Below are positions 1 to 7,260 of a DNA stretch of 64,000 bases, piece after piece. A program made the position numbers and the translations under genes. The stretch's first letter is position 1, and every line of letters begins with the position of its first letter. The notes beneath the pieces are model-generated. The model saw only the letters and a program-made list of their open reading frames with translations, did no database searches and was not told the DNA's origin. Origin of the DNA: Anaerolineaceae bacterium. GTDB lineage: Bacteria > Chloroflexota > Anaerolineae > Anaerolineales > Villigracilaceae. The stretch is from positions 124,001-188,000 of the forward strand of contig WOUS01000002.1 of the NCBI GenBank assembly GCA_009772985.1. The letters are read 5' to 3'.

Positions 1-217
1 AAGAAACGCGCAATCCGGTTGCCGAAAAACCCGGATCGCTTTTTTCAATGACCAGATCCGTTTCCAGCGGATTCTCAGCAACGCGGCTGGTGATAAAAGC
101 CAGGATGATATGATTGTGTGGACCGATTGGGTCTGTGAGGCAGACAGCCGGGCGCACCTTGCTGCTGGACAGGTCATCGAACGGAAAGGGGACGAGAACG
201 ACTTTATGCTTCGTCAT
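1..217 (-). CDS. MazF/PemK-family endoribonuclease toxin (partial, cut by window edge)
   Basis: Reading the minus strand from the ATG at 215-217 gives MTKHKVVLVPFPFDDLSSSK followed by VRPAVCLTD, the N-terminal signature of the PemK/MazF toxin family (V.VPFPF.D...K.RPA). MazF-type toxins cleave mRNA and are neutralised by a co-transcribed antitoxin. About 72 codons are visible and the C-terminus lies outside the window. The start codon lies inside the end of the preceding minus-strand gene (stop 204-206), a 14-base overlap typical of toxin-antitoxin operons. Family assignment rests on the N-terminal motif only. Target specificity cannot be judged. Confidence 0.8.
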   Translation of the reverse strand, partial: MTKHKVVLVPFPFDDLSSSKVRPAVCLTDPIGPHNHIILAFITSRVAENPLETDLVIEKSDPGFSATGLRVS

Positions 218-458
218 ACAACGACTTCCCATCCGCCAGTGTGTAGATGTCTTCCGCAGCGTCTTTCAGGTACTCGAAGGCAGGGTTGCGCGCCGCAGCC
301 TGCAGCCACTCCGTTTCATTCCATTCCTCATCGAGTGAATAGAGAACGATCACGCGCACCCGCCTGGGGCCGGCGATCGGGAGGAGATCATCCAGCCGGA
401 GTTTGCGCTGTTTGTCGACAGTTCCTGTCAATTCTATGGCGGTCAATGTACTTTCCAT
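204..458 (-). CDS. Putative antitoxin partner of the MazF-like toxin
   Basis: This gene encodes 84 residues starting MESTLTAIELTGTVDKQ. I chose the ATG at 458 over the upstream one at 470 because AAGTGAGG sits about six bases before it. The N-terminal half (roughly residues 5-45) looks like the short beta-rich region of small antitoxin or DUF2281-like proteins, with the pattern GTVDKQRKLRLDD and then RRVRVIVLY. The acidic C-terminal half (EEWNETEWLQAAARNPAFEYL) would be the toxin-binding tail. Its 3' end overlaps the toxin start by 14 bases, implying translational coupling. The antitoxin role is inferred from size, order and overlap; I do not recognise a standard AbrB or RHH fold. Confidence 0.65.
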   Translation of the reverse strand: MESTLTAIELTGTVDKQRKLRLDDLLPIAGPRRVRVIVLYSLDEEWNETEWLQAAARNPAFEYLKDAAEDIYTLADGKSLYDEA

Positions 459-506
459 GTCGAGCCTCACTTCTTTCCGCTGGCGTTCTTTGTGGCAGTC
501 ATTTGA

Positions 507-1427
507 CTAGATTCTATCACTTTCCGCGTAGTTTTTTGCCATCGCCAGCGCGCCCAGCGCCCCGGAGCGGATGCCCAGCGCGGGCGGGACGATGTACTTG
601 TCCATTGTACCCGCAAACACTGGCGAAGCGATGTAGCCGTTCAACAGCTCCTTCACCTTTGCGCGGATGAGCGGGAAGAGATGTCTGCGCTGCATCACGC
701 CGCCGCCGAGCACGATCCGCTGCGGCGAGACGGTCAGGATCACGTTGACCAGCGCGGACGCGATGTAGCCGGCCTCCAACTCCCAGGCGGGATGGCCGTC
801 GGGCAGGGACTCGCCGGGCCGGCCCCAGCGGGCGGCCAGCGCGGAACCGGATGCCAGCCCCTCGAAGCAGTCCGCGTGGAAGGGGCAGATGCCCGCGAAC
901 GGGTCCTTCTCCCGGTCGTGCGGAATGCGCACGTGACCGGTCTCCGGGTGCGTCAGCCCGTGGACAACCTTCCCGTTGGCGATAACGCCCGCGCCGATGC
1001 CGGTCCCGATGGTGAAGTAAACGAGCGAGTCGAGACCGCGGTTTGCAGGCGGCCAGTGAAATTCGCCAAAGGCGGCGGCGTTAACGTCCGTGTCGAAGGC
1101 GAGCGGAATGTCGAAGGCGCGGCGGAAGGCGGCGAGGATGTTCGTCCCGGCCCAGCCGGGCTTGGGCGTGGCGGTGATGGAGCCGTACGCGGGGGAGGCC
1201 GGGTCCAGGTCGAGCGGACCGAACGGGGCCAGGCCGATGGCCGCGACGGGATGCTGCCTGAAAAAGTCAATCGCCCGCGCCAGCGTCTCGTCCGGTGTGG
1301 CAGTGGGGAAGCGGATTTCGGAGCGGATGTCGTCCGGTCCCGCGCCGACCGCGCAGGCGAACTTGGTCCCGCCGCCTTCCATGCCGCCAAATAAGGCAAT
1401 GCGTGTAGCCGGACTTCTCGATTTCAT
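507..1427 (-). CDS. ROK-family sugar kinase (fructokinase-like)
   Basis: This 306-residue protein should phosphorylate a hexose, most likely fructose, with ATP in the cytoplasm. The N-terminal phosphate loop reads FGGMEGGGTKFACAVG (about residues 13-28). The central ROK signature region contains FDTDVNAAAFGE and YFTIGTGIGAGVIANGK. The zinc-binding cluster of the family follows as H..P(H)DREKDPFAGICPFHADCFEGLASG, with the His and Cys ligands present. The insertion pattern and zinc motif fit the bacterial fructokinase branch rather than glucokinase or NagC-like repressors, and there is no HTH domain. The start is supported by AAGGTGAG just upstream. The substrate is an inference; the nearby GH13 glucosidase suggests a role in oligosaccharide use. 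Confidence 0.85.
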   Translation of the reverse strand: MKSRSPATRIALFGGMEGGGTKFACAVGAGPDDIRSEIRFPTATPDETLARAIDFFRQHPVAAIGLAPFGPLDLDPASPAYGSITATPKPGWAGTNILAAFRRAFDIPLAFDTDVNAAAFGEFHWPPANRGLDSLVYFTIGTGIGAGVIANGKVVHGLTHPETGHVRIPHDREKDPFAGICPFHADCFEGLASGSALAARWGRPGESLPDGHPAWELEAGYIASALVNVILTVSPQRIVLGGGVMQRRHLFPLIRAKVKELLNGYIASPVFAGTMDKYIVPPALGIRSGALGALAMAKNYAESDRI

Positions 1428-1432
1428 CTCAC

Positions 1433-1649
1433 CTTTTTTCGCAAGGACAACTATCAGTAGAGCGAGATAGTATCTCGCCCTACATCTTTTTTCGCAAGGA
1501 CAACTATCGGTAGTGGGTTGAGCTACATGATTTTCACCGTAGAGCGAGATAGTATCTCGCCCTACATCTTTTTTCGCAAGGACAACTATCGGTAGTGGGT
1601 TGAGCTACATGATTTTTACCGTAGAGCGCGATAGTATCTCGCTCTACAT
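1433..1649. repeat. Two and a half tandem copies of an 82-bp unit carrying a hairpin
   Basis: Copies lie at 1486-1567 and 1568-1649 (82 bp each, nearly identical), preceded by a shortened copy at 1433-1485. Each starts CTTTTTTCGCAAGGACAAC and ends with the palindrome GCGAGATA-G-TATCTCGC. The shortened copy lacks the central 29 bases. The array sits upstream of the ROK kinase, and its first bases run up to the kinase ribosome-binding region. Confidence 0.9.
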
Positions 1650-1675
1650 CATGTGTACTTCGCACCATTACCCAA

Positions 1676-1900
1676 CTATCCTTCACCATCCTCCCGATTT
1701 CCGCGCGCTTCCTGCCGGACGTACTTTTTGCTGTGCACCGCGTAGAACCGGTCGGGGGCGGAGAGGAAGGCGTTCAGGCAGAAATCGGTGCAGAAGTAGA
1801 CTGTCTGCCCGCGGTACTCGGCCTGCGGAAAGAAGTCCGGGTCGCCGATGATGGTCCGTCCGCAGACCATCGGGATGGGGGATTTGTCGGGAGCGGTCAT
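1676..1900 (-). CDS. Small YHS-domain protein
   Basis: This 74-residue protein begins MTAPDKSPIPMVCGRTIIGD. It carries the YHS pattern: an early VCGR, an aromatic strand (YRGQTVYFCTDFCLNAFLSAP) and the closing FYAVHSKK. YHS domains are small metal- or heme-associated modules found in P-type ATPases and multicopper systems; here the Cys residues at about 13, 37 and 41 could bind a metal. The start ATG overlaps the stop of the upstream GH13 gene (TGA at 1897-1899), so the two are translationally coupled. Why a YHS protein follows a glucosidase is not evident from the sequence. It was chosen over the longer minus-strand frame because its domain begins exactly here. Confidence 0.7.
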   Translation of the reverse strand: MTAPDKSPIPMVCGRTIIGDPDFFPQAEYRGQTVYFCTDFCLNAFLSAPDRFYAVHSKKYVRQEARGNREDGEG

Positions 1901-3663
1901 GCCGTCACTTCGGCGAGGTAGACTTCGTACGGCGCGAGATGCAGCCGGGACGGGCGTTCCGCGCTCCCGGCGCGCCCGGCGGACGAGAACAACGTGCGCA
2001 GGGTTTTGCCGCGCACGGCGCGGGCGAAATCCAGCGCCAGGGATTGGCCGGAGTAGTTCAGGACAATGAGCACGGACTGTTTTTCTGTGGCGCGCAGGAA
2101 GGCGAGATACTCCTCCGCCCGCGGATGGACGGGAAGGGTATCGCCCTCCGCCAGCGCGGGCGTTTCCTTCCGCACCCGCAGCAGGCGGCGGTAGAAATTG
2201 AGCAGCGAGCCGGGATCGTCCTCCTGCGCCTGCACATTGACGCCGCGGGCGTAGTCGGGGTTGACCGGCAGCCACGGCTGGACGCGCGCCGGGCAGAAGC
2301 CGCCGTTCGGTTCGCCGCTCCACTGCATCGGCGTGCGGTTCTTGTCGCGCGTCATGCCGGCGGCGCGGCGGGCGGCTTCGCCGGGGGCAGTTTTCAGGTC
2401 CGAGACGAGGGCGTGATAATACCAGGTCGCCATCGTGTCGCGCAGTTGCGACGGGTCGAGGAGGAGCAGGTCGGTCATCCCGATCTCCTCGCCGTTGTAG
2501 AGGAACGGCGTCCCGCGCAGGGTCAGGATGAGCGCCGCGTTCAGGCGCGCCAGTTCGGCGTTGTGGAGGCCGTCGCCGTAGCGGGTGTAGATTCGCGAGC
2601 AGTCGTGGTTGCCGAGCGTGTTGCACGGCCAGGCCTGCGGCGAGACTTTTGCCAGCGCGGCCAGGCGTTCCTTCTGGTTCCGGCGCACCCAGTTTGGCGT
2701 GATGCGGTCGGTGCGCATCAGCGGGAAATTGAAGACCATGTTCAGTTCGTCGCTGCCGTTCCCGTGATAGGACACGTCGTCATCCTCGCCGACCAGCATC
2801 CGGTCGCCGGGATATTCGTCGAGAATGCCGCGCAGTTCCTTCATCAGGTTGTGCGGACGGCCCCACTGGTACATGAACATTTCGTACCAGTATTTGGCGG
2901 CGAGTTTCTTCTCCTCGTCAGTGTTGGCGTTTTCGCCGAAGCGGCGCAGTTCGGCCAGCGTCATCGGGACGGGGTGGTTCGGGCGGCCGGCGCGCTCGAA
3001 GATGGTGCCGAGGGCGTCGAGACGGAAGCCGTCCACGCCCAGGTCCAGCCAGAAGCGGACCGCCTTCCACATGGCGGCCTTGACCTCGGGGTTCTCCCAG
3101 TTCAGGTCGGGCTGCTGTTTCATGAAGTAGTGGTAATAATATTGCCCGCGCTCCGGCGCGTACGTCCACGCCGGCCCGTCGAAGCAGGATTGCCAGTTGT
3201 TGGGTTCTGCTCCGACCCCCTCCCGGCCTCCCCCATTTCGAACCCCAGAAATGGGGGAGGGGTCAGACCACACGTACCAATTCGCCTTCGGGTTGTCGCG
3301 GCTGGACTTCGACTCGACGAACCACGCATGCTCGTCGGAGGTGTGATTCAGCGCCAGGTCCAGGATGACGCGCATCCCGCGCGCGTGCGCGCCGTCGAGG
3401 AAACGGCGGAAGTCCGCCAGCGTGCCGTACTCCGGCGCGACCGCCTCGAAGTCCGAGATGTCGTAGCCGCAGTCCCACATCGGCGACGGGAAATGCGGCG
3501 AGAGCCAGAGCGCGTCCACGCCCAGCGATTGCAGGTAGTCCAGTTTGGCGGTCATGCCCGAAAAATCGCCGATGCCGTCGCCGTTCCCGTCGGCGAAAGA
3601 GCGCGGGTAGACCTGGTAAAAGACAGCGGTTTGCCACCATGCGAGTTTCGACATGCCCCCCAT
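1897..3663 (-). CDS. GH13 alpha-glucosidase / oligo-1,6-glucosidase-like enzyme
   Basis: This 588-residue cytoplasmic GH13 enzyme probably hydrolyses alpha-glucosidic bonds in short oligosaccharides. The (beta/alpha)8 barrel starts with FYQVYPRSFADGNGDGIGD. The conserved regions are LDLALNHTSDEH (about 101-112), DGFRLDAL with the nucleophile Asp216, VGED with the likely acid/base Glu293, and GNHDCSR with Asp354. The C-terminal beta domain ends near residue 588. Residues about 134-154 are an odd Gly/Pro-rich insert encoded by a palindrome (3214-3264) where relatives have a short loop before PNNW. Either MGG or the internal Met4 could be the start. It diverges from the lipoprotein gene at 3691 with only 27 bases between them. 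Confidence 0.9.
   Translation of the reverse strand: MGGMSKLAWWQTAVFYQVYPRSFADGNGDGIGDFSGMTAKLDYLQSLGVDALWLSPHFPSPMWDCGYDISDFEAVAPEYGTLADFRRFLDGAHARGMRVILDLALNHTSDEHAWFVESKSSRDNPKANWYVWSDPSPISGVRNGGGREGVGAEPNNWQSCFDGPAWTYAPERGQYYYHYFMKQQPDLNWENPEVKAAMWKAVRFWLDLGVDGFRLDALGTIFERAGRPNHPVPMTLAELRRFGENANTDEEKKLAAKYWYEMFMYQWGRPHNLMKELRGILDEYPGDRMLVGEDDDVSYHGNGSDELNMVFNFPLMRTDRITPNWVRRNQKERLAALAKVSPQAWPCNTLGNHDCSRIYTRYGDGLHNAELARLNAALILTLRGTPFLYNGEEIGMTDLLLLDPSQLRDTMATWYYHALVSDLKTAPGEAARRAAGMTRDKNRTPMQWSGEPNGGFCPARVQPWLPVNPDYARGVNVQAQEDDPGSLLNFYRRLLRVRKETPALAEGDTLPVHPRAEEYLAFLRATEKQSVLIVLNYSGQSLALDFARAVRGKTLRTLFSSAGRAGSAERPSRLHLAPYEVYLAEVTA
3214..3264. repeat. Palindromic element inserted in-frame within the GH13 gene
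   Basis: The arms CTCCCCCATTT and AAATGGGGGAG enclose a ten-base loop and are flanked by an outer GACCCC/GGGGTC pair, with an eight-base asymmetric bulge on the left. On the minus strand it encodes roughly residues 134-154 of the glucosidase without breaking the frame. Confidence 0.8.
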
Positions 3664-3675
3664 TCTATCAGACCA

Positions 3676-3684
3676 TGCTAAAAT
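3676..3684 (+). promoter_or_regulatory. Extended -10 element (TGCTAAAAT) of a probably leaderless transcript
   Basis: TG at 3676-3677 and TAAAAT at 3679-3684 form an extended -10. A start point six to seven bases downstream would coincide with the ATG at 3691, so the lipoprotein mRNA may be leaderless. It lies just upstream of the divergent GH13 start codon. Confidence 0.5.
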
Positions 3685-3690
3685 CCAGCC

Positions 3691-5214
3691 ATGCCTTCCA
3701 GACGCCTTTTGCTTTTTGCCTTTTTGCTTTTTGGATTAACCGCCTGCACGCGTTCCCTGCCCGGCGGATATGAACCCGCCGCCACCGGGACCGTGAGCCT
3801 GCCCGCCGTTACCGGGGCGGGCGCGGCGGCCACGCCGTCGTACCGTTTCCCGGCCACGCGCGTCCCCGGCGCGCCCATCCTGACGCCCACGCCGGACGCT
3901 TTCCACTTTTCGCCGGCCGCGGCCGCCGGGCCGGAGACGTACGTTGTCCGGGCCGGCGACACGCTCGGGGAGATTGCCAGCGCCTACGGCATGAGCGTGG
4001 AGATGTTGATGGCGGCCAACAGCCTGACCGATCCGAACGTGCTGAACGAAGGACAGACGCTGGTCATCCCGCGCCCCACGCCGCAGGCTTCCGGGTCTTC
4101 CTTCAAGATCATCCCGGATTCGGAACTGGTCTACGGCCCGATGAGCGCCGCCTTCGACGTGGAGGCGTTCGTGCGGACGAAGGGCGGATACCTGTCCGGG
4201 TACGCGCAGGTCGTGGACGGCGAGACGTTGACCGGCGCACAGATCGTGGTGCGCGTGGCGCAGAACTACTCGGTCAATCCGCGCCTGCTGCTGGCCCTGC
4301 TGGACTACCGCTCCGGCTGGGTGACGAATCCCAATCCCGCTCCCGAAACGCTGACCGAGCCGCTGGGCGTGGACGACGGCTGGCACGAGGGGCTGTACCT
4401 CCAGTTGACCTGGGCCGCCGACGCCCTCAACCGCGGCTACTATCTCTGGCGCGTGGACGGGATCACGAGTTGGTATCTGGCCGACGGTTCGGCCGCCCCC
4501 GCCGACCCGATGATCAATGCCGGGACGGCGGGCGTGCAGTCCGTCTTTGCCGGGCTGGACGATTACCCGGCCTGGCTGCGGGACGTTTCAGTGAACGGGC
4601 TGTTCGCCACGTATTACGCGCTGTTCGGCTATCCCTTCGACCTGGCCGTCGAACCCCTCGTCCCGGCGGACCTGGTCCAGCCGGCGATGCAACTGCCGTT
4701 CGAAAGCGGCGTGCTGTGGGCATTTACCGGCGGTCCGCACGGCGGGTGGGACGACGGCTCGGCCTGGGCTGCAATTGACTTCGCCCCGGCCGGGACGGAG
4801 GGCTGCGTGGTCAGCGACGCGTGGGTCACTGCCGTGGCGGATGGACTCATCGTCCGCTCCGCGAACGGGGCGGTGGTGCAGGACCTGGACGGCGACGGCT
4901 TCGAGCAGACCGGCTGGACGGCGCTGTACATGCACGTCGAGAGCCGCGACCGCGTGAGCGTGGGCAAATATGTCCGCGTGGGCGAGCGGATTGGGCATCC
5001 GTCCTGCGAGGGCGGTTTTGCCGACGCCACCCATCTCCACCTGGCGCGCCGTCTCAACGGCGAGTGGATCCCGGCGGATGGCCCCGTTCCGTTCAACCTG
5101 GAAGGTTGGATTTCCTCCGGCACGGGTATCGCCTACGACGGCTACCTGACCCGCGGCGGGCAGATGGTGGAAGCGTATAATGGGACGGAGGCAATCAATC
5201 GAATACAACGATAG
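3691..5214 (+). CDS. LysM lipoprotein with degenerate M23/LytM-like peptidase domain
   Basis: The 507-residue product starts with a lipoprotein signal (MPSRRLLLFAFLLFGLTAC, lipobox Cys19). A Thr/Pro/Ala-rich linker follows. A LysM peptidoglycan-binding module reads YVVRAGDTLGEIASAYGMS to TLVIPRPT (about 88-132). The middle region is helical and unrecognised. The C-terminal part (about 335-480) resembles the M23 endopeptidase fold, with PHGGWDDGSAWAAIDF for the first H..D pair and THLHLA for the final HxH motif, so metal ligands appear to be kept. It would sit on the cell surface and act on, or bind to, cell wall. There is no conventional ribosome-binding site; see the promoter entry. Confidence 0.8.
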   Translation: MPSRRLLLFAFLLFGLTACTRSLPGGYEPAATGTVSLPAVTGAGAAATPSYRFPATRVPGAPILTPTPDAFHFSPAAAAGPETYVVRAGDTLGEIASAYGMSVEMLMAANSLTDPNVLNEGQTLVIPRPTPQASGSSFKIIPDSELVYGPMSAAFDVEAFVRTKGGYLSGYAQVVDGETLTGAQIVVRVAQNYSVNPRLLLALLDYRSGWVTNPNPAPETLTEPLGVDDGWHEGLYLQLTWAADALNRGYYLWRVDGITSWYLADGSAAPADPMINAGTAGVQSVFAGLDDYPAWLRDVSVNGLFATYYALFGYPFDLAVEPLVPADLVQPAMQLPFESGVLWAFTGGPHGGWDDGSAWAAIDFAPAGTEGCVVSDAWVTAVADGLIVRSANGAVVQDLDGDGFEQTGWTALYMHVESRDRVSVGKYVRVGERIGHPSCEGGFADATHLHLARRLNGEWIPADGPVPFNLEGWISSGTGIAYDGYLTRGGQMVEAYNGTEAINRIQR

Positions 5215-5350
5215 AGTTTCCCTGCGCCAGACTTTCGAAGTATCCGCGCAGGCAGGGTCGGTATTTGTTCAACAGGATATATAGCATGACGACTTGTACC
5301 ACGATCTTTGTCCCCGCTGGATAGCGCTGCATTCCTTTTTTGCCTGCCAT
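5195..5350 (-). pseudogene. Possible remnant of an IS3-type transposase orfA N-terminus
   Basis: A 51-codon minus-strand frame begins MAGKKGMQRYPAGTK, which resembles the usual N-terminus of IS3-family OrfA proteins. It then departs from the family and stops. It overlaps the last 20 bases of the convergent lipoprotein gene. If real it is a truncated, non-functional fragment; the match covers only about twelve residues. Confidence 0.3.
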
Positions 5351-5353
5351 AAG

Positions 5354-5400
5354 AAAAGCGCCTCCTGTTCCTTATTTTCTCACAGGAGGCGCTTTCTTTT
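5354..5400. terminator. Bidirectional intrinsic terminator between convergent genes
   Basis: The perfect 14-bp arms AAAGCGCCTCCTGT (5355-5368) and ACAGGAGGCGCTTT (5382-5395) are followed by CTTTT on the plus strand. It sits between the lipoprotein gene (+) and the nnr gene (-). Confidence 0.85.
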
Positions 5401-5459
5401 CGTATTTTTCGATGTTATCTCATCCCCTTCTGCCCTTTCACTTCTTACTTCTCGCTACT

Positions 5460-7091
5460 TTACTCCAACTCCGCCAGCACGTCTGCCACCGCATCCAGCA
5501 CGTCCCCCGCCAGCACGGAAGCGGCGCTGCCCTGGACCTGCGCGGCTGCCAGCCCGGCCTGGGCATGGATCCACGCCCCGGCGACCGCGGCCTCGTAGGC
5601 CTCCACGCCCTGGGCGCGCAGGCCGACGATAAGCCCAGCCAGCACGTCCCCGGACCCGGCGCGGGCGAGCGCGGGGGTGGCGACCGGGATGGTGGCCGTC
5701 CGCCCGTCCGGCGCGGCGACGACGGTGAACGCGCCTTTCAGCACAACAACATGACCCCATTCGGCGGCGTACTTTTTGGCAACCGCCAGCCGGTCCGCCT
5801 GGATCGCGTCCACGGCCAGCCCCGTCAGCGCGGACATTTCGCCGGGGTGCGGGGTCAGGATGGCGGGCGCGGGGAGCAGGTTCGGCCAGCCGGGAAGTTT
5901 CGCCAGCAGTTTCAGGCCGTCGGCGTCGAAGACGAGCGGGGGCAGCGCGGCAGGCTTCCGGTCCGGTTTTGCTCCGGCGGATTTGACGAAGCCCAACTGG
6001 CCGTGAGACATCACGCCCGCACCTTTCAACAAATCCGCAATGAATTCCTTCGTCGTATCTTCCAGCCCGAAGCCGGGACCGACCAGCAGCGCGGTGGCGC
6101 GTTCGAGATTCTTCGCCAGCACATCCGCCGCGCCGGAGGCAATGACGCCCATCTCGTGCGGCAGGAGCAGCCAGGTGGCTTCGGGGAAGTGGCCGGCGAG
6201 GGCGGCGTGCAGCGGCGCGGGGACGGCCAGCGTGACCAGTCCCGCGCCGGCGCGGTAGGCAGCCTTGCCGGCCAGCAGCGCCGCACCGGTGTAGTTGAGC
6301 GAACCGGCGGCAACGAATGCCGTGCCGAACGTGCCCTTGTGGGCGTCCAGCCCGCGCCGCGGCAGGATGGCGGCGACCATTTCCTCGTCGGCCGCCTCGT
6401 TGCGGAGCGCCTGCCAGGATTTGAGTCCGTCGAGCGGCCCGATGCCGACGATGCGCAGTTCGCCCGCCAGCCCGTAGGCCGGGAGTTTGAGCAGCCCGCG
6501 CTTGACGGCGGCCATGGTCACGGTGGCGTCGGCGGGGATGACTTGCGCGGCGGCCTGGCCGGTATCGCAGTCCACGCCGGAGGGACAGTCCACGGCAACG
6601 ATGAAGGGCGGCCAGTCCATGCCGGCGAGGAAGCCCTGCGCGGCTGCCAGCACGCGGCCAACGTCTTCCTTCAGGGGCAGTTTGAAGCCGGTGCCGAGCG
6701 CGCCGTCGAGGAACACGTCGGCGGTCTCGACGAAGGCCTGCAACTGGTGGAAGTTTTCGTCCTCCTCGGCGAGGTAGACCTCGCCTCCGGCAGCCTCCAG
6801 CCGCCCGGACAACGGATCATCCTTGGCCTTGCGCTTGACAAGGTAGGCGCGCGCCGTCCAGCCTTTTTCGGCCAGGCGGGTCAATGCCGCCAGCGTGTCG
6901 CCGCCGTTGTTGCCGGGGCCGCACAGGCCGAGAACCTGGACGTCCTCCTCGCTATCCTGGAAATAGGCCAGTTCCATGACCTCGTGCGCCAGGTTGTGCC
7001 CGGCGTTTTCCATCATCAGGTTGTAGGTCAGGCCGGACGCGTCGGCTTCCTGCTCGACGGCGCGCATTTCAGAGACGGATACCAGTTTCAT
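5460..7091 (-). CDS. nnr: Bifunctional NAD(P)HX epimerase / ADP-dependent NAD(P)HX dehydratase
   Basis: This 543-residue metabolite-repair enzyme converts hydrated, damaged NADHX and NADPHX back to NAD(P)H. The N-terminal YjeF_N epimerase domain (about 1-220) starts MKLVSVSEMRAVEQEAD and contains GLCGPGNNGGDTL and VDCPSGVD. The C-terminal ribokinase-like dehydratase domain (about 235-540) shows FVAAGSLNYTGAALLAGKAA, ILTPHPGEMSALTG and the nucleotide-binding AGSGDVLAGLIVGL. The length matches bacterial fusion proteins. GGAGG lies upstream of the ATG. It appears monocistronic and is closed by the terminator at 5354-5400. Confidence 0.95.
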   Translation of the reverse strand: MKLVSVSEMRAVEQEADASGLTYNLMMENAGHNLAHEVMELAYFQDSEEDVQVLGLCGPGNNGGDTLAALTRLAEKGWTARAYLVKRKAKDDPLSGRLEAAGGEVYLAEEDENFHQLQAFVETADVFLDGALGTGFKLPLKEDVGRVLAAAQGFLAGMDWPPFIVAVDCPSGVDCDTGQAAAQVIPADATVTMAAVKRGLLKLPAYGLAGELRIVGIGPLDGLKSWQALRNEAADEEMVAAILPRRGLDAHKGTFGTAFVAAGSLNYTGAALLAGKAAYRAGAGLVTLAVPAPLHAALAGHFPEATWLLLPHEMGVIASGAADVLAKNLERATALLVGPGFGLEDTTKEFIADLLKGAGVMSHGQLGFVKSAGAKPDRKPAALPPLVFDADGLKLLAKLPGWPNLLPAPAILTPHPGEMSALTGLAVDAIQADRLAVAKKYAAEWGHVVVLKGAFTVVAAPDGRTATIPVATPALARAGSGDVLAGLIVGLRAQGVEAYEAAVAGAWIHAQAGLAAAQVQGSAASVLAGDVLDAVADVLAELE

Positions 7092-7191
7092 GAACGAACC
7101 TCCAAACCAGATAAAAGGTATGAACAGATAAATCTTCCTGGTTCTACCATACCGTGATCATGCACAAGAAGCAACCGTTCACCGATGCTTC

Positions 7192-7231
7192 GGCTGGATT
7201 TGCAATCCAGCCGCCGGATTGCAAATCCGGC
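7192..7231. repeat. Tandem pair of palindromes (double hairpin)
   Basis: GGCTGGATT-TG-CAATCCAGCC (7192-7212) is followed at once by GCCGGATT-G-CAAATCCGGC (7213-7231). The outer halves can also pair with each other. It lies between the nnr start and the 3' end of the AOR gene, both on the minus strand. Confidence 0.8.
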
Positions 7232-7260
7232 GGGAGCGGAGGAGTACCGCCTTTCCAGAC

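Noticed and set aside
1939-3681. 580-codon plus-strand frame opposite the GH13 gene
   Set aside because: It is an antisense shadow; the minus strand has all GH13 catalytic motifs.
5340-7157. Long plus-strand open frame of about 600 codons
   Set aside because: It is the antisense shadow of the nnr gene, with the low-complexity Arg/Gly composition typical of GC-rich reverse frames.
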